The notes under the pieces were generated by a model. The model was not told the DNA's origin and did not search any database. It worked only from the letters and a program-made list of their open reading frames with translations. A stretch of DNA of 64,000 bases, taken from NCBI GenBank assembly GCA_032622095.1, contig CP136062.1:136624960-136688959 (forward strand). Reading direction: 5' to 3'. Of the stretch, positions 32,775 to 44,800 are shown piece by piece. The stretch is from Siphonodentalium dalli (Eukaryota > Mollusca > Scaphopoda > Gadilida > Siphonodentaliidae). Position numbers and translations under genes: made by a program. Every line of letters begins with the position of its first letter. Positions within the stretch are counted from its first letter, which is position 1.

Positions 32775-33620
32775 AAACATTTCAGTATGTAAGTCAGGAT
32801 GTTAATCACCAAATTTTGCCTTTAGGAATGGTGATAGCACAGGTTGGAGCAATTAAATTTTACCAGAGTTACGGCCCTTGTTTGACTTGTAAATTTTGTG
32901 TTCCAAAGAAAAGTTCAGATTGCAACTCATTGGATTTGGTTGTGATTTTGTATTGTGATAGCATAGTTTGAGGGAAAGGATATCGATATCGGGTTTCGTC
33001 CATTTATTTCTCCCAGAGTTAACGCCCTTGTTTTACTTGGAAATTTTTGTCCAAAAGAACATTTCAGCTTGCGACTCTGGCATGGTTCATCAGATTTAGT
33101 ATTGTGACAGCACAGTTTGAGGGAAAGGAAACCCATGGGTTTCGTCCATTTATTTCCACCAGAGTTATGGCCCTTTTTTGACTTGTGAATTTTGTGTCCA
33201 AATGAAGATTTCAGCTTCTAACTTGGGTAAGTATCATCGTATTCAGTTGTGCTTTGGCATGGTAATAGCACAGTTCGGGCGAAAGGATACCGACTTCCTA
33301 CAGGTTTCGTCCATTCATTTTTACCAGAGTTATGGCCCTAGTTTGACTGCAAAAATTCATGAATTTTTTCTCTATGAACATTTCAGCTTGTAATTCGGTT
33401 TGGATCATCAGATACCTTTGTGCTTTGGTATGGTGAAAGCCCAGCATGCGATAAAGGATACCCACATACTATGGATTTCGTCTATACTATTCAGTTTACC
33501 AGAGTTACAGCCATTTTTTGTTTTGTGAATTTCTTTATTTTGTGTCCTTATGAAAATTTCAGCTTGGGCATGGATCATCAAATTTTGTTGTGCTTTGGCG
33601 TGTTGTTTGCCCAGTTTAGG
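32775..33620 (+). repeat. Family E-like tandem monomers (~155 bp)
   Basis: Five monomers with ACCAGAGTTAyGGCCC, TTTGACTTGTgAATTTTGTG and AAyATTTCAGCTTG at about 150-185 bp spacing (32859 to 33498). Overlapping frames on both strands are repeat-derived. Confidence 0.75.
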
Positions 33621-33626
33621 AGGAAA

Positions 33627-33852
33627 CCCTTCGATGGCTGGAGCTTCCTGAATTTTTGCGAAAACCCTGTCCCAATGCATTCTCATCGGGAGACTTGCAT
33701 ATATAAGACAATACATTGCCCTAACAATATTTACCTTGACTTTGTAAGCCAGTACATTATCTTTTATATGCGAGGCTCCCTCGCATATATATGAAAATGC
33801 ACTGGCACAAGGTTTTTATTGCTGCACCAGCACAGCTCCCATCATGAAAGGG
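33627..33852. mobile_element. piggyBac-like MITE (226 bp)
   Basis: CCCTTCGATGGCTGGAGCTT ... CTCCCATCATGAAAGGG then TTAA 33853-33856; the left TTAA is mutated to GAAA. Same internal palindromes as 21159-21400. Confidence 0.8.
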
Positions 33853-34000
33853 TTAAGATTATCCAGTAAAGTTGATTTGATCATACCTGAGGTCATGCAT
33901 GTTGCTACCATGGCTATCAAGGACTACACATACATGTACCCTGATTGTTATACCTTTACCAAATAAACACCTGGTTTATAAAATAGCTCTGTCTAATCAC

Positions 34001-34745
34001 GGTGGGGAATCATGTGCTTTCGAGGTTGATGAGTACCACACATTAAAAATGACCAAGGCGAGTGCAAACAAACAAAAACATAATAGAGGCCCCCACGCCC
34101 ACCCCCATGGAATACGGAATACCACTTAACACAGAGGGTGGAATACGGAATACCAGTTAACAGCCATATGGAATACATAAAAATATATGAAAATTTCATT
34201 TTTTGGAAGGTCGGCGTACGAATGCCGGTATTTTTGGAATACTGAATACCTCCTAACAGAGTGGCTGTAATATGGCGTACCTCATAACAGGGCATGGAAT
34301 ACGGCGTACGAAAAGGGGGGTGGGGGCCTCATAATATATGAGGAACTTACCCAACACATGGCATGTTAACTGTTATGCTAGTTTATTTTTGAAACAAGTT
34401 GATACCTTATTTGTTCGGAAATACTTAGTGGTTTTCTATAACATTCGGACCAAAGTTGCCAGTCGGAGGTGCGTGGAATACACCAGTCCATACATCTTGG
34501 AGAATCCTTCGACTGACAACTTTGTTCAAAATGTTAGAGCAAACAAATGTGAATTTGGACATAAATGAGCCATCAGCTTGTTTGAAAAATAGTATAGCAT
34601 CTGCCCGTAGCTGTCAAAATACTATGTACTATGTAATATGTCTTAGTTTATTACCCCTTACCTCGCTTCTGGTCGAGTTTTCAATTACCTCGGCCATGTT
34701 GAATGTGTGATACTCATCAACTCGAAACCATGTGATTCCCCACCT
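34001..34745. mobile_element. Foldback element with ~50-bp arms, hosting a nested MITE
   Basis: The left arm GGTGGGGAATCATGTGCTTT and following GAGGTTGATGAGTACCACAC is inverted on the right (GTGTGATACTCATCAACTCG, CATGTGATTCCCCACC). A smaller inverted pair lies inside at 34441-34537 (AACATTCGGACCAAAGTTGC...). Confidence 0.7.
34086..34331. mobile_element. Nested MITE with GAGGCCCCCAC ends
   Basis: GAGGCCCCCACGCCCACCCC ... GGGGGGTGGGGGCCTC, flanked by ATAATA on both sides. The interior repeats GGAATACGGAATACC and GGCGTAC units in both orientations. Confidence 0.75.
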
Positions 34746-34994
34746 TGTCCAATGAATACCATTGCTGGTTGTGTTGGAAGAATTGGATTATAGCACTGAA
34801 ATAGATGGTTACAACTTCTGTTCCTCAGCTACCTGGTATAACCAATTCAATACCATTGCATCATTAAGATGGGGAAATGTGTTGACACTCACGACAGAAA
34901 TGTTAAATGTAACAACTTAGTCAAACCTTGTTCATATAAATACATAAATCTGAGAAATTGATTTATCTGCAAGGTTACTTTCTAGTGCTTTTAA

Positions 34995-35943
34995 GGACTT
35001 TGCTAACCCAATTTTCCCCAAATTTAATGGAGTCAAAAATAAAGGTTTATGTTCACTTTTATTAGTAATCACAGTAATCAAACCCATGGATGCAACATTT
35101 GAAGAGTATAATTCATGGTAGATTATGTTAGAAATTCAAAATGTGAAATTTGTAGAAGTTTTTAAAATCTATTTTTTCGAACCCAAATTCAACAAACACA
35201 AAGATCATATCTAAGAAAAAGATATGGGTATGTGTACTGAACACTGTGAATAATGATGAACAATAAAGATATACTCACATTCCTTCAGTTTTATGGTGAC
35301 TTTTGGCTTGGAAGCAGTTGTTTACAAATGGTAGATTTCATTGCTCAGAAAAGCTTTTTGAGAACTGAATTTAATGGGTCAAGTTAATGTTCACTCAAGC
35401 CAGCTGGGATTATGACCAGCAGGTGCTGACACATGATAATATTATCTCCTATTCAGGCTGATTGGTGACCTAGTTTCTGGGCTATGGGGTACCACCAGAT
35501 TGGGGATTACACAGTTCTTTTGTCAAGAGATTCACAACACACCACTGTCCACAGATATTAACACTCAACTGTCACCTCACTGCAAGCGATGTCAGGCACG
35601 TTTCTAAATTATTTGTAAACAATTGGTTCTTAGTAATTTTATCAAAGAATGCTTGATAAATATAAATATTATTTTATTGTTCATCATTCTTCACAGTGTT
35701 CAGTACACATTGCTATATGTTTTTCTTGATATGGACTTTGTGTTTATTGATTTTGGGTTCGAAAAAATAGATTTTAAAAACCTCTATAATTTTCACATTT
35801 AGTATTTCTAACATATTCCACCATGAATTATACTCTTAAAATGTTGCATTCATGGGGTTGGTTACTGTGATTACTAACAAAAGTGAACATAAACCTTTAT
35901 TTTGACTCCATCAAATTTGGGGAAAATTGGGTTAGCAAAGTCC
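34995..35943. mobile_element. TTAA-flanked foldback element with ~280-bp TIRs
   Basis: TTAA (34991-34994) GGACTTTGCTAACCCAATTT ... AAATTGGGTTAGCAAAGTCC TTAA (35944-35947). The arms (about 34995-35275 and 35665-35943) are inverted copies roughly 280 bp long with scattered differences, including AACCTTTATTTTTGACTCCA-type and CAGTGTTCAGTACACA motifs. About 390 bp separates them. No transposase. TTAA suggests the piggyBac mechanism. Confidence 0.85.
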
Positions 35944-36269
35944 TTAAACATGTCTCATTGTCTGCAAAACCAACAGCCTTGTGGGAATTATGGTGAGGAT
36001 CAAGTCAATCACTCCCAGTCAATAGTATTCGTGTGAAACATGTTCAACTGAAACAAATTGTCCTTATGTTTATTTGTATATTCACTGACAATATACATAC
36101 GGTAGTGTGCCATACATTTTTGAAAGTTGACCTGATGTTTCTGTGATATGCATGCTTGGTGAAATTTTGTTTTATTTATATAGAACCATTTAATACTATG
36201 GCTGGATAACATCTCAATATTTCGATATTCAATATTTCGAGATAATTTCTCAAAATTTTGAGCTAATTA

Positions 36270-37170
36270 TACTCCCTTTAAAAAAAAAAAAGGGGGGGGG
36301 GGGTATACTGTTTTGCACCTGTCCGTCCATCCATCCGTGCGTATGTGCGTCCATCTGTCCGTACGTCCTTCCGATGTCTGTTCATGTCATAACTCGAACA
36401 GTAGTGCTCGGATCTCAATAAAATTAGGTATGGATGTTCACTACTATGAGGACATTTTTAAATAGAGGGTTCCATAGTTATGTTTGGATTTTCCATTTTA
36501 GAGTTATTCATCTTTGTTTATCTGGAAATGTTGGCTTTTTGGTCAGTCTGGTGTCTGTCCATGTCATAACTTCAACAGTTGTGCTGGGATCTCAATGAAA
36601 TTTGGTAAGGATGTTCACTACTATGAGGACATTAAATAGAGGGTTTCATTGTTTTGTTCGGATTTTCCATTCTAGAGTCATACATCTTTGTTTATTTGGA
36701 AATGTTGGCTTTTTGGTTCGTCTGGTGTCTGTTCATGTCGTAACTTCAATAGTTGTGCTGGGATCTCAATGAAATTTGGTATGGAAGTTCACTACCATGA
36801 TGACATTCAATAGAGGGTTCCATTGTTTTGTTTGGATTTTCCATTCTAGAGTTTTTCATCTTTGTTTATCTGGAAATGTTGGCTCTTTGGTCCATCCGAT
36901 GTCTGTTCAGGTCATAACTTGAACAGTAATGCTCGGATCTCAATGAAATTTTGTATGGATGTTCACCACTATGAGGACATTTAATGGCACATTCAACTGT
37001 TTTGTTTTGGTTTTTTGTTCTATAGTTATTCATCTTTGTTTATATGAAAATGCTGATTTTTGGGTCCATCTGTCTGAGTATAGCAGTCATAAGTTATAGA
37101 TATGCCCACACTACTAGTAGGCAGTATGCCACATGGGTGTATGCACCGGACGACAGTCCATCTCTTGTTA
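36270..37170 (+). mobile_element. Tandem-monomer element (family F, ~176-bp unit)
   Basis: Starts TATACTCCC-TTT(A)n(G)n-GTATACTG, then CCGTCCATCCATCCGTGCGT and four monomers of 173-177 bp beginning GTGTCTGTTCATGTCATAAC (36373, 36550, 36726, 36899) with ATCTCAATGAAATTTGGTAT. Ends ACGACAGTCCATCTCTTGTT, as does the fragment at 16200-16310. Confidence 0.75.
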
Positions 37171-37499
37171 TCTCAAAATTTTGAGATAACCACTCAATAT
37201 TTTGAGATAATGTCAGGCATGCGCGGTGCATGTGAACTCCATAGTATTTATAAGTTATTCAACATTGGCGTAATTACAGTGAAGCATGGAGAGGGCCAAC
37301 ATCATCCCCCCCCCCCCCCCCCCGCATCACCACCTCGGTTTAAGCAATCTCACATTCATGACACTAAATAGCTCAATACATCTATATAATTATGTATATA
37401 ATCTTGGGATCTGGAAACATCAGGAATGATAAATATAGTTGAGCATATAACCCACTTAGCTTCCGACTCAGGTCTCTTCCTCTCCTCTGGCCACAGGGG

Positions 37500-38275
37500 C
37501 TTGAAACGTGCTCTGTTGCCCCCTCCCTGCCAAGAAATGGAGTGGGTGCCCTAATTGAACCCATATGGATGGCGGTCATTTTGGAATGGTGTGGGGTGTG
37601 TGCATGAATATTTACATTGTCTTGGGGTCCACCATACAACACCCTTTGTTTGACCTATATTGCTCAAGGGGCCGAAATGGCATGGGTGCCATATTTGAAC
37701 CCATCTGAACAGCCACCATTTTGGATCGGTGTGGGGTGAATATTTAGAGTGCCTTGGGGCCACCCTACAACACCCTTTGTTTGACCTAAATTAGCGGCCG
37801 AAAAATTGCATGGGTACTTATTTCAAATGGATGGTGGCTATTTTGGACCAGGGTGGTGTTTGTGAAGTGAAAATCGATCAAGGGTCCAAGAAATGGTATG
37901 GGTGCCATATTTTAACCCCCCCCCGGATGGCGCCCTTTTTGGATCGGGGTGTGGTGTGTGTGTTGAATATTTAGAATGTCGTGAGGGCCACCCTGTAACA
38001 ACCTTTGTTTGACCTGAATCAGTCAAGGGGTCGATAAATGGCATGGGAGCTCTATTTGAACCTCTCTGGACTGGGGGGGGGGGATTTGGATCAGTGTAGG
38101 GTGAATATTTAGAGTGTTTTGGGGCCACCCTTTACCTACCAATGTTTGACCTATATCAGTCAAGTGGTCGAGAAATGGCCTGGTGCCCTATTTAACCCCT
38201 CTGGGTGACGGCCTTTTTTGATATGGGTGGGGTACGTGTGTGTGGGTTGAATATTTAGAATGTCATGTAGTAGGA
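37500..38275. repeat. Tandem repeat, ~150-180 bp units, then poly-G
   Basis: About five units with TTTGTTTGACCTATATTGCT / ...GACCTGAATCAGTCAAG, AAATGGCATGGGTGCC, CATTTTGGATCGGTGTGGGG and GAATATTTAGAGTG. A C17 run precedes (37306-37322) and a G run follows (38278-38289). Minus-strand frames are repeat-derived. Confidence 0.75.
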
Positions 38276-38439
38276 CGGGGGGGGGGGGGTATATTGCTAC
38301 CCCACGTACGACCCCTCCCCTGGTCTGTATTGTCAAAAATGGCGTCGGTTCTGTATCAACATTAACGACTTTCTTGTTTTATGTATTAATGATCATTAAT
38401 GGTGAATTCACTTCATATACATGTAGTGAGCTCTGATTT

Positions 38440-38645
38440 TCGCGTTTCCAGTTGTGTGCACTTCACAGTCGTGGATATCACACCTGTGCGGATGCACTGT
38501 CTGGTTTCCATAGTAACCAGGTACGCCGATCGATAAGTTTTACGTCATCGTGCACTTCCGCAGCAGGTGCGAGTTCCGCGATTCGATTTTAGTGCCACTT
38601 TGAAGATGAAAACTATCTATTATTTTCGTGTCTTTCTTATTAAAA
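38440..38645 (+). promoter_or_regulatory. HECTD2 promoter and 5' UTR region
   Basis: This stretch is richer in CG than its surroundings and lies directly upstream of the HECTD2 ATG. It contains an RFX X-box-like inverted repeat GTTTCCATAGTAAC (38504-38517), a CRE/bZIP-like TTACGTCAT (38540-38548) and an ETS-like CACTTCCGC (38553-38561). No TATA box is obvious. A 15-codon upstream ORF (ATG 38606, stop 38651-38653) overlaps the main start out of frame. Site identities are from consensus knowledge; use in vivo is inferred. Confidence 0.5.
38504..38517 (+). promoter_or_regulatory. RFX X-box-like site
   Basis: GTTTCC-AT-AGTAAC is an imperfect inverted repeat fitting the X-box form GTNNCC-N2-RGNAAC bound by RFX factors. 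It lies 129-142 bp upstream of the ATG. Confidence 0.45.
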
Positions 38646-38846
38646 ATGGCTAGCACGACAGACAAGAAGGAATATACGACGGTGACTTGTCCGGCATGTG
38701 ATTATACCGTGCCACAAGCACCTGGGACTCGCAGGACAATCTGCCCAAATTGCGGGAAATTTTATAAACAGGGTTCCGAAGATGGGCCTCCAGAACCACA
38801 ACGACTTCAAAGAGAGAAACTCCAAAACAACGGTCGGATAAACGGC
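38646..38846 (+). CDS. HECTD2: HECTD2 exon 1, zinc ribbon
   Basis: 67 codons from ATG to donor aacggc|gtaaga. Cysteines at residues 15, 18, 33 and 36 (CPAC...CPNC) form a zinc-ribbon pattern. Joining in phase 0 to exon 2 (DKDKVRTGHTISKF) gives a continuous frame. Without splicing the frame ends 9 codons later at 38876 (76-residue protein), and an AATAAA follows at 39108. Linkage to HECTD2 therefore rests on the donor and phase match rather than transcript evidence. Confidence 0.78.
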
Positions 38847-41800
38847 GTAAGATCTGTCGGCCTGTTGCAATCATAGATACTGTTCTCGAATATTACCACG
38901 AGCATTTAACTTTTAAATCAATAAGTTTCCTGTATTCGTGATATATCACGTCAGGAAAATTACAGGTGAAGCCTGTAGGCCTATACTTTAGCTACGGTAC
39001 CATACGTCTAGACTGTCTAGCTATTGTAATTTGTATGCTAGCTTGCTAAATATTTTCATTGTTGATTGGTGTATATGATCAAAGATATGTAAGTTATGTA
39101 ACTATGCAATAAAGATTTATTTAAAGGTAGTCAGTAGGCAAACGAATCTCACACGACTTCTCCTCCGACTAAATTTTGGGCTGAAGTTTGTTAGAATGTG
39201 TTTTTCTGGGACAGGGACCAGCCTAGATACCAACTTGGGGAATCATCTTCTCCCTAACATGTGCCACTTCTCAGCACTTCTCCCTATTTTTGTCAAAAAG
39301 AGAAGAGACCTCTCTCATAGTCATATACTATCATGCACATGTTACACGTACAGTACGGTACCTATACTAGTACTTCTGCCTTATAAACAGTTCACTTCTC
39401 CCTAATAACCAACAGTTCACTTCTCCCTAATAACCAAACAGGGAGAAGTGACTTCTCCCAATTTGAAACCTCTAGGCTGGTCCCTTTTCTGATACATACA
39501 ATGCTCATATTTTGATACCTGGAAATATTGAAAAGCGAATATTTAATGCTGAATTGGTCATTGTCGCATGGTTTCGAGCAAAAATACATCCAGGATATCT
39601 CAAACATTCAAAAAGACACCCAGGGTGTCCCAAACGTGCAAAAAGACACCCAAGATCTCAAAGTCAACGGGAATTTACATTAGTCGTCTGCTATTTACGG
39701 AACTGCGCCGCCAGTCAGACTCAAAGCGGATGGTATATATATGTCCATTTAAATTCCGTTGATATTTCACTCCGATCACAAACGAATAATTATAAGAGAA
39801 TGCACTGTCTTTACACAATGTCTAGGTATATATTGTTTGCAGGACAATGTATTCTAGCTCTTATACACATGTATATCAGAGGCTCCCTATGGGATCGAGA
39901 CTCGCAGATATAAGAGAATTAATGCATTGGCACAGGGTTTTCGCAAAATTTCAGGAAGTGCCATTCATGGAAGGGTTAATACCAGTTCATTTCAGTATTC
40001 AGGTAGGGATAATTTATTGTCCCCCGAAAAATAATAATCGGGGGACTATTAAAATAGCCGGTGTCCGTCCGTGCGTCTGTCCGTGTAGCCGTGAGTCCGG
40101 AAATGGTTTCTGGATGATAACTTTAGTTTCGGTTATTAGATCAAAAGCAAATTTCATCGGTGAATTTATCAGACCAAAATAAAGGTCAAGTTCGAATATG
40201 GGTTTGCTCCGCCCATTTTTGCGAGAGTTATGGACCTTTTTTGACTTAGAAAACCCCTGAAAGTTGGTTTCCGGATGATAACTTTAGTAGAGTTAATCGG
40301 ATTCAAACCAAATTTGGTATATTACTTTCTCCCAGCAAAACACAGGTCAAGTTCGAACTTGGGTTCTGCCCGAATATGTTTGGCAGAGTTATGCCCCTTT
40401 TTCGACATAGAAAATTCAGTTTTTCTTCTGTTTTTTGGTTTCGGGATGATAACTTGATTTTGGATTGTTTATATGCAAAACCCGTTTTTTGTGGATTACT
40501 TATATCAAAATACAGCTCAAGTTCGAATTTCGGTTTAATCCGATAATTTTTGCGAGAGATATTGCCCTTTTTTGTCCGCCGACCCAACATATTTTTACTT
40601 ATAATCTTGTAATTTTCTGGTTTGACTTTAAGAGTTTTTTTAAGATTTGATTATTTGTATGCATGTCAGTAATGAGACAATGCACAAGTGTCTTATCCAT
40701 ATAGTATACTTCGACAAAGCCTCCGCTCCAAATGAAGCCAACGGTTCGGGGGACACTGTGGCCGAGCGGCCTTTTTGTTTATGTAATTATGAAATGAGTA
40801 AGCACTGGAACTAAGAGTCGGTCAGACTCGTTCAGTAAAATATATGATGATATTTCATTCCAATAAAACATTATCTTAAATCAGTAGAGGTTGAGTTTTA
40901 GCAAAAGTAGTATTTCTATTTATATTTACCTCGAATTTAGAACATTTCCATGACATCATCCATGGTATGTAGCAATTAAGTGTCTATCCTGATGAATAGG
41001 CACAATGAGTTGTCATAGTGTGTAATTGACTCAAGTTTTGGATATCTGGGGGTGACAGTTGGATATCTGAGATATCCAATGCTTGCGTCAATTACATATT
41101 ATGACAAAGTGCCCATTCAAGTCGCCGCGATTAATAGAGTGGGGATTGGGAGGGGTCTCACACAAAAACACAGCAATATCCATTTAGAAAGTATATTATA
41201 ATCCATTTAGAAATTCAGAAAAGTACTTGATATCGGTCCTCTGGAAAGTAGCGACCATATTAATTTGTTTAAAGATGGTGAACAACTGTCATTATTTTGT
41301 CATTTTATGCAGCTGAATTCCATAAATCACATTATGAAGTGACCCACCTTCCATTCCCTGTACCCTTGGACACCCAGAACAAAAAGCTTGCTATCAAATT
41401 GCCCTCATAGAACAAAATGGTAGAACTAATGTTGAGCAAGAAAAATAAAATGAGAAAATAAAAATTATATGACTTTACCACCCACTCGCCCCTGTCTTTT
41501 TGGTCTTTCATTACCCTAAAAACAGGGGTATCATGTAGCCTCATGAATGTCATGACAACATTTTGACACCAAATATGAAATAATATACCATCAAATTCAT
41601 GTATAGTCCAACCTACTGGGTATAAAATAAATCACTCTATATCCAAGGGTATATAGATATATAGCTCAGTGTTCAAAGGGTTAATGAGTTTATGAACAAA
41701 TGTATTGTGCATGGTACTATAGGTCAGAGGTTGTGGACAACATACATGTGTACTAGTATGCATTAGACTTCTGGGACCACTCATTAACTCAGCATACTTT

Positions 41801-44800
41801 CCTGAAAATTGTCCCGAATTACATTCATAATTATAAACCACTCATTTAAATAACAAAGAGAAAAAGCATTGATCACAACATACAAAAATTAAAATATAGA
41901 TAATACTGATGTCAAACAACTTTCACTATAAAGATTTATAAATCTTTTAGAATAACTACTACTATATACATATACAGGTCTGGAAATAGTGTGCCTGACA
42001 TTTGCAGATTGAGGTCTCCAGAGGATGAATTTAGTGAAACTACCCTGCACAACAGGCTAGCATCACCAAATTCACCCTCTGGGGACCTCATTCTGATTAG
42101 GCCTCATCTTCTGAGAATTATATATAGTCTCAAATTAACATTGTTTTTAGCTACTTTTTCTATATCCTTTTTCTATATCCCCTAATTTGCAGAAGATAAA
42201 ATACATAATCAAGGTGACTATATAAAGGGTGAACATCACCAACTTCAACTGGGGAGCTTCAATCTGATCCTAGGTCTCCCATACCAGTCGAGGCCTGAGC
42301 AGAATGAGGTTCCTAGAGGGTGAATTTGGTTATGCTAGCCCACCATGCGGGATGGTGTCACTAAATTTACCCTCTGGGGACCTCATTCTGCAGATGACAT
42401 TCACACTATTTCTAGGCTTGTACATGTAGTTTTCACAATCTTTTCAGGATAAAGATAAAGTAAGGACTGGACATACTATCTCAAAATTCTTCAATCATTT
42501 TAAGCCAGCTAAACGGAAAAATTCAAAAACAAATGACAGTCAACTGACAGAGTTGCCTCCTATAGATAACAGTGGGTCATTGACTGCACGAAGTGATGGT
42601 GGGACACAATCGACCTCTTCTCAAAATGCTAATGTTATAGCTAATGGGAAAGATGTCAATCGAAGTGATGATGATGACAAGGAAAATCTCATCATATCAA
42701 GATCTGACCGAGTTGTCTATCCAGTCAGGACATCAAATGCCACAACATTACGGTAAGTTCAAATTTGATTTTTGCATGATGACAGAACAAAAATATGATT
42801 AGGTCTCAATTAAAACCATATAATTGATCACTTTTGTCTTGTTCTTGACTAGCACTGGACAGAGAAAAAATAAATCAGTTGACAGTTGTAGCCGACATCG
42901 TTCTCTACTTTATTTTCAAATGAAAAGATATGTGACCACAGTGGCTTAATAGTATAATATGTGACATAATTATAGGTCATCTAAGAACAGACCTTCATTT
43001 ATTATTATTCTAGGGATTTCAGGACTTACGCAAATATACATGTATGTTGTATCTGATGTATCATAAACATGACATGTGTATCGAAGGGCACGACCTGCTC
43101 ATCAGTAGTTACTCATTACCCAGATTGTCGACTTGTAATAATGCATTCAGTTCGACAGGAGGTAACTCTATATAATCACAATGTGCATTTTATCCCCGAA
43201 TTGCTGTGAATTGAATAAAATAGGGCATTATCCGGGCATCTGGATTTCTTGTCGATCAGAATGCATTTTTGGGTGGGACCATCATAACCTGTTGAATATA
43301 TAAGTGGATCATTGACAATAAGATATTAACATATGGGGAGATTAAAATTATTTTATATACAACTATAGCATAATTATATGACACAAAACTTAGTGGGCAA
43401 TCTATATATGTCCATGTACGTTCGACAATTTGAAGAAACTAAAGCTAACTACTTAATGTGAAACACTCTGGTACGGTGATCAAATAGAAATGGAGAATAA
43501 TTTTGTTCAAAGTTGTTATTTTTACAAATATTATATATAAATTAACACACACACCGTCATTTTTATATATTAATTAAATGCAGTTTCTGCCCATGGCGAA
43601 ATCGTTTTCGTTAGTTTATCGCCGATACAAGCGTCCCAATTTGAGTAGTAAATTTTACAATTTAGTGTAGTTTAGACTATGTTTTCTATGGAGTGGTATG
43701 GTCGATTTGCTTGAGATTTTCGGTGATGTTAGTAGAATGCTACATTCCTCCAGTTGGCATAGCACCTGAATACTTACTTATCAGTTTCACACACCCGAAC
43801 AAGTACATAATATGTCTTTAAAATAGACCGTAGTCGTTTTGAACTTTTGAACTGAATATAGTCACTTATATACTATATGTTACCCCATCATTGTCCAACA
43901 AGTACCAACAAGAATATACCTATTGACATCCGCTAAAGGGTGACAGACTGCAGTTGGAGTAATCACGTAACTAGTGTAAACTGTATCATACACTATGCCG
44001 GCGAGACCTCCAGATTGGCAAACATGACACAATGCACTGAATGCGGCAATTGTCCCGTCAATTGAGCTCCATAATTTAAACATTTAGTTGTTTGTCCCCA
44101 TAAATGGGAAAGAGTGAACCAATTCGAAAATATACTAATTTGAGAGCTGATTCAGTATTAATTCTGAATCTGATCACCAATGTCGACACCGGATTGAATC
44201 TTCGAAGCTTCCAGGGCCCTATTATCAACCTATCTTGATTCCCGGAACCTGACAAAACCAAGTAATTACTATAAAGTTCGTAATGGTAACTAAGAAAATA
44301 GTGCATCACAACCAGTGTATCTCGGCATTTGAAATGGTGTTCCATTATGATGTTCCAAGATTGTGTACATGTGATAATGGCCCTTCAATGTAGTTAGTTT
44401 TATTGTTCTCACAATATTCTTATTATGATTTCCACTGCAAATGACCATAGCGTCAACAGCCCAGCTAGCACACAACATTAATCATGATGTCATTCAACAG
44501 TGAATAGGTCAATTACTAGTAGTTAAATGTACTCAGTAGGTGTTGTGAATTTTGTAACTTTTTCTGATATGTGTCTTTCCTTATATAGTCTCTCCTTACA
44601 AGTATTATTATATCTACTAGCAATGTCAATAATACACATTTGACATAATGAAGTGGATAGAATAAGATAGCTTTCAGTGATCTTCTGTCACACATATTTT
44701 ACTGACCATAATACATTGCTGCCTTGACATTGCAGGAGATACCACAATGATGCAAAACAGAGCAGCAAGTGGAACATGATGCTGGATTTCTATGTAACCA

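Noticed and set aside
38628-38645. GTG at 38628 as start of HECTD2
   Set aside because: Nuclear eukaryotic genes start at ATG almost always; ATG 38646 has a good Kozak context.
43880-44345. Two minus-strand frames in HECTD2 intron 2 with protein-like composition
   Set aside because: No recognisable domain and no convincing splice partners; left as unannotated intron.
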